Assembly: GCA_039805165.1 (NCBI GenBank)
Contig: JBDLUS010000037.1
Location: forward strand, 1 to 29,615
From: CAIZGX01 sp039805165
GTDB lineage: Bacteria; Bacteroidota; Bacteroidia; Flavobacteriales_D; Sanyastnellaceae
Direction: 5' to 3'
DNA: 29,615 nucleotides
Positions within the stretch are counted from its first letter, which is position 1, and the number at the start of each line of letters is the position of its first letter. The translations under genes were made by a program, and so were the position numbers. A model generated the notes under the pieces. That model ran no database searches, had not been told where the DNA came from, and was given only the letters and a program-made list of their open reading frames with translations. Below are positions 23,884 to 29,615 of the stretch, in pieces.

Positions 23884-25929
23884 ATGCAAAAACTTCAAAA
23901 TTTGGCCTTAGGGCAATGGGTTTCAGGAAGCGGAACCGGCACCGAATTGTTCGATGCTGTGAACGGAGAATTGATTACGGTTGCAGATAGCACAGGCTTA
24001 GATTTCGGCGCAATGCTGAACTACGGTCGCGAGACTGGCGGACCAGCACTTCGCAAGATGACCTTCCAAGAACGCGGAAGAATGTTGAAGGCATTGGCCT
24101 TATACCTCACCGAGCGCAAAGCCGCGTATTATGCCGTAAGCGTGAAGACTGGTGCGACGAAGATTGACTCTTGGATTGACATTGACGGTGGTATTGGAAA
24201 CTTGTTCGCTTACGCTTCGTTGCGCAAGCAGTTTCCAGATTCTTCGTTTTATGTAGACGGAGAATTGGCCAAGCTTTCAAAAGAAGGAACCTTCATTGGT
24301 CACCACATTATGGTTCCGAAGGAAGGGGTTGCCTTACACATTAACGCGTTCAACTTCCCTGTTTGGGGAATGTTGGAAAAGATTGCAGTGAATTTATTAG
24401 CAGGTGTTCCAGCTGTGGTGAAGCCTGCAACACTTACTTCTTATGTAACTGAAGTTGTGGTTCGTGATATTCATGCCTCGGGCATTCTTCCCGAAGGTGC
24501 TTTGCAATTGATTTGCGGAAGTGCAAACGGCATTTTCGATCATTTGGAAATGCAAGACGTAGTGACCTTCACCGGCTCTGCTTCAACCGGAAAAATGTTG
24601 AAGTCACATCCGCGATTGGTAGACCAAGCGATTCCATTCACCATGGAAGCAGATTCGTTGAATGCCGCTATTCTCGGACTAGACGCTGCGCCTGGCACAG
24701 AAGAATTTGATTTATTCGTGAAGGAAGTTCGCAAAGAAATCACGGTGAAGTGCGGACAAAAATGTACCGCGGTAAGAAGAATTTTAGTTCCTGAAAAATA
24801 TTTGTCAGACGTTCAAGAAGCGCTTGTGAAAGCACTTGGACAGACTGCTATTGGTGATCCACGCAATGAAAAAGTTCGCATGGGATCGTTGGCTGGAAAA
24901 GCGCAACGCGAAGACGTCCTTGCAGCGTTGAATGAATTGAAAAAAGAAAGTGACGTTATATTCGGAAACGATGCGCTCAACCTTATTGAAGCTGAAGATT
25001 CAAAAGGTGCATTCATGTCGCCAACACTCTTGCTGAACGACAAGCCTTTCGAAAAATTAAGTTCACACAACGTGGAAGCGTTCGGACCTATCTCTACGCT
25101 TATGCCTTATTCGACGACTGAAGAGGCTGTTGCTATTTCGAAATTAGGAAAAGGAAGTTTGGTGTGTAGCATCACCACAAACGATACAAGCATTGCTCGC
25201 GATTTCGTCATTAACGCAGCATCGCATCACGGAAGAATTTTAGTATTGAACAGAGCTAGCGCGAAAGAAAGCACCGGTCACGGAAGCCCAATGCCTATGC
25301 TCGTTCACGGAGGACCGGGACGTGCGGGCGGTGGAGAAGAAATGGGTGGAAAGCGTGGTGTTATGCATTATTTGCAGCGCACAGCGATTCAAGGTTCACC
25401 AACCATGCTAACGGCTATCACAGGCGTTTATCAGCAAGGCGGAGAGCAAGCCGAAGCGCAACCGCATTTGTTCCGTCAGCATTTCGAAGACCTTGTTGTC
25501 GGAGACACCGTGTTCACACACAAGCATACCGTTTCAGAAGCCGACATTGTGAACTTCGCGAATGTGAGTGGAGATAATTTCTACGCACACATGGATGCTA
25601 CCTCGTTGGAAGGAACCATCTTCGAGCGTCGCGTGGCTCACGGATATTTCGTTTTATCGAAAGCAGCAGGATTGTTCGTCGATCCGAAGAAAGGTCCAGT
25701 GTTGTTGAATTACGGAATAGATGAAGCGCGCTTCACGAAGCCTGTTTATCCAGGTATGACCATTGCGGTTCGTTTCACCGTGAAGGAAAAAATTGCACAA
25801 GAGAAACGTAGCGAAGACGATATTCCAAAAGGAATTGTGAAGTTCTTGGTTGACGTATATGATGAAACCGGCGAGACGGTAGCGCTAGCGACAATCTTAA
25901 CCATGGTAAAAAAACGCAACGACGAATAA
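23884..25929 (+). CDS. paaZ: PaaZ-type fused aldehyde dehydrogenase-MaoC hydratase
   Basis: 681 residues, full length. In phenylacetate degradation, PaaZ opens the oxepin-CoA ring with its hydratase domain and oxidises the resulting aldehyde with its dehydrogenase domain. Residues 1-520 are ALDH: ALHINAFNFPVWGMLEKIA, VTFTGSASTGKML, Glu255 (FTMEADSLN) and the nucleophile Cys294 (VKCGQKCTAVRR). Residues about 530-681 are a MaoC hot-dog domain (HFEDLVVGDTVFTHKHTVSE, NFANVSGDNFYAHMD, VAHGYFVLSKAAGLF). No other paa gene lies in the window, so the rest of the pathway must be elsewhere, or the enzyme acts on another CoA ester. A TAACTTCG element lies 18 nt upstream of the start. Confidence 0.93.
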   Translation: MQKLQNLALGQWVSGSGTGTELFDAVNGELITVADSTGLDFGAMLNYGRETGGPALRKMTFQERGRMLKALALYLTERKAAYYAVSVKTGATKIDSWIDIDGGIGNLFAYASLRKQFPDSSFYVDGELAKLSKEGTFIGHHIMVPKEGVALHINAFNFPVWGMLEKIAVNLLAGVPAVVKPATLTSYVTEVVVRDIHASGILPEGALQLICGSANGIFDHLEMQDVVTFTGSASTGKMLKSHPRLVDQAIPFTMEADSLNAAILGLDAAPGTEEFDLFVKEVRKEITVKCGQKCTAVRRILVPEKYLSDVQEALVKALGQTAIGDPRNEKVRMGSLAGKAQREDVLAALNELKKESDVIFGNDALNLIEAEDSKGAFMSPTLLLNDKPFEKLSSHNVEAFGPISTLMPYSTTEEAVAISKLGKGSLVCSITTNDTSIARDFVINAASHHGRILVLNRASAKESTGHGSPMPMLVHGGPGRAGGGEEMGGKRGVMHYLQRTAIQGSPTMLTAITGVYQQGGEQAEAQPHLFRQHFEDLVVGDTVFTHKHTVSEADIVNFANVSGDNFYAHMDATSLEGTIFERRVAHGYFVLSKAAGLFVDPKKGPVLLNYGIDEARFTKPVYPGMTIAVRFTVKEKIAQEKRSEDDIPKGIVKFLVDVYDETGETVALATILTMVKKRNDE

Positions 25930-27444
25930 GTGCGTAAACTTCTTTCGTTCGTCTTTCTTCTTGCTGCTATTCACATATCGGCCCAGTCCGACACGTGCTT
26001 CGATCCGAATTCAAAAGCGTATTATCGCTGCGAACGAAACATCGAACGCATTTGCGCTGACCATTTAGTTGACGACCTGATAGAGCTCGAAGAGACTCTT
26101 CTAACTGTTCATCCGGATCCATACGCTTATTGCGGCAAAGAGGCCTTTGGCGAAGCTTTCAAAAAAGCGTTTGACTACTATACTGAAGATCGCACAATGA
26201 TTGAGCATGCTCAGAATCTAAATCGATTCATTCGCGTTGTTCAAGATTCACATTTGCAGACACATGTGTACGGACTCATGTTCGAAGCGAGTTCGGCGAG
26301 TTCTGGTTACTTGCCTCTCTTCATTCAACGCATTGATGAGAAATTTTATGTGGAAGAAGATTACATCGGAGGTCATCCTGTTGGAAGTGAAATCATTTCC
26401 ATTGGAAAATTGTCAATGACTGAATTGCACAACCTTGCGAAAGAATGGAGCATCGACGAAGGAAATGCGATGAATGCAAGCGACGAAGCAGCAGCCTATT
26501 ATTATACGCCTGCGCAGTTCTTCGCATATCCCTTGCAGAACGATTGGGATGTTGAGAAGATTGTTTTCCGCCTTGACAATAAAACAGACAGTGTTGAAGT
26601 GCAGTTGGTAGATATGAAACAACTTCAAAAAATCAGAAGAGAACATTTCAAACAGAATAAAAAAAACATTGAAGCTACTTTTTATTTGAATGAAAAAGGC
26701 GAATTCAATTTACATGATTGGAAAGGCGTACTAACGATCCACTCCTTCTCTTCTCGACCTTTCCAGAACGACGTGAAAAAAATTCGAAAGTTCTTTCAAG
26801 CCGTCAGAGAATTAGGCATTACAGACATTGCCATTGACGTAAGAGATAATCCCGGTGGATCCAGCGCAATGGTTGAATACCTCTGTTCGTTTTTAATGCC
26901 TAATGGATTGAACACACCGAGTAATATTATTTGGAAAGCGAGTGACTATTCGTATCAGATTGTTTCCAATTTCCGATTGAAACATTTCCCCAAGTCAACA
27001 GAAAAAAGATTCAAGCGGAATGAAGACATGCACAAGTATTTCTTGCTGAGTCAAACGCCCATAGAGGATTCAGACACAGCCTTTTTCAGCATTCCCCAAC
27101 GTCAACGAAGAGAGCATGTTTACAATGGTAGGATTGCGATTTTTATGAATGGAAATACGGTATCTGCGGCTTGCGATTTCGCGCAATTGCTTCAAAGTAA
27201 TCATCGAGCAGTTCTTATCGGCACACCGTGCAACGCCACTGCCAATGGCACTTGGGGCAACGCTACCACTGTTCAACTTTCACAATCTGGAATTTCTTAT
27301 TCGGTTCCTACTATTCGCTACAACTACAAAAACAATTTTAGTTATTCGCGAACGCCTATTCTTCCGAATATTCCTTTGGAACAAACACTTGAAGATTTAA
27401 AATCTGGAAAAGACACAGTCTTAGAATACTTCATTAAAAACTAG
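25930..27444 (+). CDS. Exported S41-like peptidase
   Basis: 504 residues starting with GTG directly after the paaZ stop codon. The signal peptide (MRKLLSFVFLLAAIHISAQ) supports that start. The N-terminal part (DDLIELEETLLTVHPDPYAY, VVQDSHLQTHVYG) and the C-terminal core (GITDIAIDVRDNPGGSSAMV, GRIAIFMNGNTVSAACDFAQLL, AVLIGTPCNATANG) match the S41/tail-specific protease family; Ser412 in NTVSAAC is the expected nucleophile. No clear PDZ domain is present. Translation probably depends on coupling with paaZ, yet a functional link with that enzyme is not obvious. The stop is followed by palindrome array B. Confidence 0.82.
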   Translation: MRKLLSFVFLLAAIHISAQSDTCFDPNSKAYYRCERNIERICADHLVDDLIELEETLLTVHPDPYAYCGKEAFGEAFKKAFDYYTEDRTMIEHAQNLNRFIRVVQDSHLQTHVYGLMFEASSASSGYLPLFIQRIDEKFYVEEDYIGGHPVGSEIISIGKLSMTELHNLAKEWSIDEGNAMNASDEAAAYYYTPAQFFAYPLQNDWDVEKIVFRLDNKTDSVEVQLVDMKQLQKIRREHFKQNKKNIEATFYLNEKGEFNLHDWKGVLTIHSFSSRPFQNDVKKIRKFFQAVRELGITDIAIDVRDNPGGSSAMVEYLCSFLMPNGLNTPSNIIWKASDYSYQIVSNFRLKHFPKSTEKRFKRNEDMHKYFLLSQTPIEDSDTAFFSIPQRQRREHVYNGRIAIFMNGNTVSAACDFAQLLQSNHRAVLIGTPCNATANGTWGNATTVQLSQSGISYSVPTIRYNYKNNFSYSRTPILPNIPLEQTLEDLKSGKDTVLEYFIKN

Positions 27445-27449
27445 TAAAT

Positions 27450-27541
27450 CACGAAGTGTCATCACAACGTGTTGTGTCATCCGCGAAGCGGTCATCAACC
27501 GAAGGTTGTCATCACAACGCGTTGTGTCGCCCGCGAAGCGG
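27450..27541 (-). repeat. ATGA-linked palindrome array B (6 palindromes)
   Basis: On the plus strand, palindromes joined by TCAT: CACGAAGTG (27450-27458), CACAACGTGTTGTG (27463-27476), CCGCGAAGCGG (27481-27491), CAACCGAAGGTTG (27496-27508), CACAACGCGTTGTG (27513-27526), then a TCGC spacer and CCGCGAAGCGG (27531-27541). It ends exactly at the stop codon of the minus-strand gene (27542). Confidence 0.88.
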
Positions 27542-28093
27542 TTACACCGTACCTAACTGAACCTTGTACTTGTCGCAGAATGCCGACCAATCCCAAATGA
27601 AATTGCGCATAATCTCATCCAAACTCTTCAGGAAGATTGGATTCGGCGTATTCATGTTTCGGAAGTACTCGTCTTGGTATTGATTCAATTCGTATTTGAA
27701 GAAGAATGCCTTCGACATGCTGTACAAAATATTCTTCGAAGGGAAATTCACGTGAGCCATGAACTTCTTGTAGTCGTTTAATTTGGCTTGGAAAGCAACT
27801 GGAGACAAATCGAAAACAGGAGCCAATTGATCTACACAATGCTGAACAATTAAATCACCTTCTCCATCGCGGAAGTGTTCATTCAAGTAATTGAAATTCC
27901 CCACAATTGCGATCATTAAGAACTTACCGTATTCATCGTCACTAATTTTTGGAGTGCAGACAAACTCAGGGGTATCGCGAATAAATCCAGCAACCTCTGG
28001 GAATCCACCTTCAACAGAATCTAGCAGCGTGTTCACGAACATGGCTGCCGCGCGCTCTGCTGAGATTTTCTTCTTTCCAAAAAATGTAATCAT
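27542..28093 (-). CDS. Conserved-looking cytoplasmic protein, unknown function
   Basis: 183 residues with no signal peptide or membrane segment. The composition is mainly helical with many aromatic residues (AFFFKYELNQYQDEYFRNM, DEIMRNFIWDWSAFCDKY). I recognise no domain. The coding sequence has normal bias along its length and ends directly against a palindrome array, so it is probably a real gene. Convergent with the S41-like peptidase gene. Confidence 0.68.
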   Translation of the reverse strand: MITFFGKKKISAERAAAMFVNTLLDSVEGGFPEVAGFIRDTPEFVCTPKISDDEYGKFLMIAIVGNFNYLNEHFRDGEGDLIVQHCVDQLAPVFDLSPVAFQAKLNDYKKFMAHVNFPSKNILYSMSKAFFFKYELNQYQDEYFRNMNTPNPIFLKSLDEIMRNFIWDWSAFCDKYKVQLGTV

Positions 28094-28200
28094 ATGCCTT
28101 AACGATTTTTTAATCTTTCGATTTCATCAAAAATAAACGGCATACTAAGCCTTGCGACGAAAATGAAATTCACACATATCAACAGTGTTATTCCCCATTA

Positions 28201-28343
28201 CCCCTTCGTGGATGACGCACCGCGTTGCGATGACGGCGAAGCCGAGGACCGCGGGGCGGATGTCGCACCGCGTTGCGATGACGGCGAAGCCGATGACCGC
28301 GATGCGGATGACAACTACGTTGATGACAATCTGCGATTGATGA
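28201..28343 (+). repeat. ATGA-linked palindrome array C (9 palindromes)
   Basis: Nine palindromes with ATGA (once AGGA, once ATGT) spacers: CCCCTTCGTGG (28201), CGCACCGCGTTGCG (28216), CGGCGAAGCCG (28234), CCGCGGGGCGG (28249), CGCACCGCGTTGCG (28264), CGGCGAAGCCG (28282), CCGCGATGCGG (28297), CAACTACGTTG (28312) and CAATCTGCGATTG (28327), followed by a final ATGA. Units two-three and five-six are the same pair repeated. The array sits just upstream of the pyrD promoter element, in the 273-nt gap 28094-28366, which contains no gene. Confidence 0.9.
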
Positions 28344-28354
28344 ATGAGATGCCG

Positions 28355-28362
28355 TATTTTTG
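28355..28362 (+). promoter_or_regulatory. Bacteroidota-type -7 element of pyrD
   Basis: TATTTTTG, a perfect TAnnTTTG match, 4 nt before the pyrD ATG. A TTG ends 15 nt upstream inside the last palindrome of array C, closer than the usual -33 spacing. Confidence 0.5.
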
Positions 28363-28366
28363 CAGC

Positions 28367-29386
28367 ATGTATAAGCTTCTGATTAAACCTTTCTTTTTTC
28401 TATTCAATCCAGAGAAGGCGCATTACTTGGCGATGGATCTTTTGAAATTCACAACGAAGATTCCTGGAGGAAAAATTATTTTGAAATCAATTTTTAAAGC
28501 GAAAGAAAATAGAATTGTTGTTGCTGGCATTGAATTTCCGAACAAGGTGGGATTGGCTGCTGGGTTTGATAAAGATGCTCGATGGATTGATGAGTTGGCG
28601 TTATTAGGATTCGGACATGTAGAAGTTGGCACGCTCACACCGAAAGCTCAACCGGGCAATGATAAACCAAGATTGTTCCGTCTTCCGTTGGACAATGGTT
28701 TAATCAATCGCATGGGCTTCAATAACGGTGGCGTTGAAGACGCTGCGGTGCGTTTGAGAAAACGCAAATCGAATATTATTGTTGGTGGGAATATTGGAAA
28801 GAATAAAATCACTCCGAATGAAGATGCGTTAAGTGATTATTTGATTTGCTTGAATGCCCTTCACGATTGTGTAGATTATTTCGTGGTGAATGTTAGTTCA
28901 CCGAACACTCCAGGATTGCGCGAACTGCAAGAGAAAGAACCGCTAATGAAAATTCTTTCTGCTCTTGCTGAAACAAATAATACGTTTCCAAAACCGCGTC
29001 CAATCTTCTTGAAAATTGCTCCAGATTTAACAGACGATCAATTGAACGATATTGTTGAAATTGTTCTTGAAACAAAAATTGCGGGAGTCATTGCAACGAA
29101 CACAACCATTTCTAGAGAGCAATTGCAAACGAATACACAAACTATTCAAAGCATTGGAATGGGCGGATTAAGCGGCGCTCCTGTTCGTTCGCGTTCAACC
29201 GAAGTGATTCGTTATTTGCATTTAAAATCGAATGGTGCATTCCCAATCATTGGCGTTGGAGGAATTCATACTTCAAAAGATGCGCAAGAAAAATTAGACG
29301 TAGGCGCTGCACTCGTTCAAGTATACACGGGCTTCATCTACGAAGGCCCTTCCATCGCCCGCAACATCGCAAACCACATCAATTAA
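28367..29386 (+). CDS. pyrD: Dihydroorotate dehydrogenase (quinone), class 2
   Basis: 339 residues from ATG 28367, the normal class 2 length. The open frame extends upstream to 28163, but that part translates palindrome array C into an Asp-rich peptide and is rejected. The enzyme oxidises dihydroorotate to orotate in pyrimidine synthesis and passes electrons to quinone from the inner face of the membrane. The N-terminal amphipathic region (MYKLLIKPFFFLFNPEKAHY) is the class 2 membrane and quinone-tunnel segment. FMN-site motifs are VGLAAGFDKDARW, VGTLTPKAQPGN, NRMGFNN and VNVSSPNTPGLRELQ, with the catalytic Ser at 177 or 178. GVIATNTT and GGLSGAPVRSRSTEV complete the barrel. Confidence 0.96.
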   Translation: MYKLLIKPFFFLFNPEKAHYLAMDLLKFTTKIPGGKIILKSIFKAKENRIVVAGIEFPNKVGLAAGFDKDARWIDELALLGFGHVEVGTLTPKAQPGNDKPRLFRLPLDNGLINRMGFNNGGVEDAAVRLRKRKSNIIVGGNIGKNKITPNEDALSDYLICLNALHDCVDYFVVNVSSPNTPGLRELQEKEPLMKILSALAETNNTFPKPRPIFLKIAPDLTDDQLNDIVEIVLETKIAGVIATNTTISREQLQTNTQTIQSIGMGGLSGAPVRSRSTEVIRYLHLKSNGAFPIIGVGGIHTSKDAQEKLDVGAALVQVYTGFIYEGPSIARNIANHIN

Positions 29387-29392
29387 TCCGCA

Positions 29393-29447
29393 TCTCGAAG
29401 CGTCATCCGCACCGCGGTCATCGGCTTCGCCGTCATCACCTTCGGTG
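29393..29447 (-). repeat. ATGA-linked palindrome array D (3 clear palindromes, 1 degenerate)
   Basis: Plus-strand units joined by TCAT: a degenerate unit ending CTCGAAGCG, then CCGCACCGCGG (29407-29417), CGGCTTCGCCG (29422-29432) and CACCTTCGGTG (29437-29447). The last abuts the stop codon of the acyltransferase gene (29448), as array B abuts the stop at 27542. CGGCTTCGCCG is the reverse complement of the CGGCGAAGCCG units of array C. Confidence 0.82.
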
Positions 29448-29615
29448 TTAAGCGTTATCTCTCCACCGAAGAATCGGCCTTTCCACAAGATAATAAAGCC
29501 CCGAAGACACCGCAATCACGATTACCCAATAACCAAGGTATTTCATGATACCGTCTGCGTTTCCTTGAACAGGAAAATTCAATCCGATAACTTGAGCAAC
29601 AAGTGCAAGATTAAT
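29448..29615 (-). CDS. Acyltransferase-3 family membrane protein, C-terminus (partial)
   Basis: The last 55 codons plus stop of a gene that enters from the right edge; the start is outside the window. The translation contains a membrane helix (YLGYWVIVIAVSSGLYYLV) followed by ERPILRWRD, the C-terminal end typical of OafA/YrhL-type acyltransferase-3 proteins, which O-acetylate surface polysaccharides and similar targets. Only the end is seen, so this is a family-level call. The TAA stop lies directly against palindrome array D. Confidence 0.65.
   Translation of the reverse strand: MNLALVAQVIGLNFPVQGNADGIMKYLGYWVIVIAVSSGLYYLVERPILRWRDNA

Noticed and set aside
28201..28343. CRISPR array
   Set aside because: Regularly spaced palindromes suggested it at first, but units are only 11-14 bp, spacers are a constant 4 nt, the palindromes vary in sequence, and no cas gene is present.
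28163..28366. N-terminal extension of pyrD
   Set aside because: The extension is a translation of repeat array C. The class 2 enzyme length and N-terminal helix fit the ATG at 28367, which also follows a -7 element.
29294..29515. Minus-strand open frame rich in Asp over array D
   Set aside because: It crosses the pyrD end, array D and the acyltransferase gene in another frame; its composition comes from the GATGAC-like repeat text.

Overview
The window looks like a chromosomal segment from a member of the Bacteroidota, probably the Flavobacteriia. The evidence is a type IX secretion (T9SS) C-terminal sorting domain, a protein with the CTDPTACNY motif common in marine Flavobacteriales, a TonB-dependent receptor with a carboxypeptidase-regulatory-like N-domain, an Smr protein of Bacteroidota layout, an almost complete lack of Shine-Dalgarno sequences, and several promoters resembling the Bacteroidota -7 element TAnnTTTG. 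The species cannot be told from the sequence.

Layout. 1-4.8 kb: the start of a lipoprotein with a CBM48/E-set domain (minus strand, cut by the window edge); a divergent operon of two outer-membrane-type proteins flanking a group III truncated haemoglobin; a secreted unknown; and a T9SS-exported protein. 4.9-8.0 kb: a DUF1801 protein, tRNA-Arg(ACG) with its terminator, a serine hydrolase of the class C beta-lactamase fold and an Smr protein. This block is bounded by two inverted copies of a decamer-repeat element. 8.0-10.3 kb: a fused EutB-EutC ethanolamine ammonia-lyase with a Tat-like signal sequence. 10.3-19.6 kb: a probable sugar locus. A LacI-type regulator leads a minus-strand operon with two envelope proteins. 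Divergent from it is a TonB-dependent receptor, then a terminator hairpin, then a translationally coupled trio: a GH100-like six-hairpin glycosidase, a P-loop kinase and an SLC45/sucrose-type MFS permease. Two overlapping perfect LacI-type operators lie between regulator and receptor. Sucrose or a related alpha-glucoside is the most economical substrate guess. There is no SusD and no GH32.

19.6-23.8 kb (minus): an epimerase, a glycosyltransferase, pdxH and a type II NADH dehydrogenase, tightly packed. 23.9-27.4 kb (plus): a PaaZ-type ALDH-MaoC fusion followed without a gap by an S41-like peptidase. 27.5-29.6 kb: an unknown protein, pyrD, and the C-terminus of an acyltransferase-3 membrane protein.

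The most unusual non-coding feature is a modular intergenic repeat: short perfect or near-perfect palindromes of 9-14 bp, each beginning with C and ending with G, joined by the 4-nt spacer ATGA (TCAT on the other strand). It occurs in four arrays (7714-7789, 27450-27541, 28201-28343, 29393-29447). The arrays share palindrome types, lie immediately after stop codons or immediately upstream of promoters, and I do not recognise them as a named family. A second, unrelated repeat (decamer GTAAGAGAAG plus a 20-bp palindrome) is present twice in inverted orientation.
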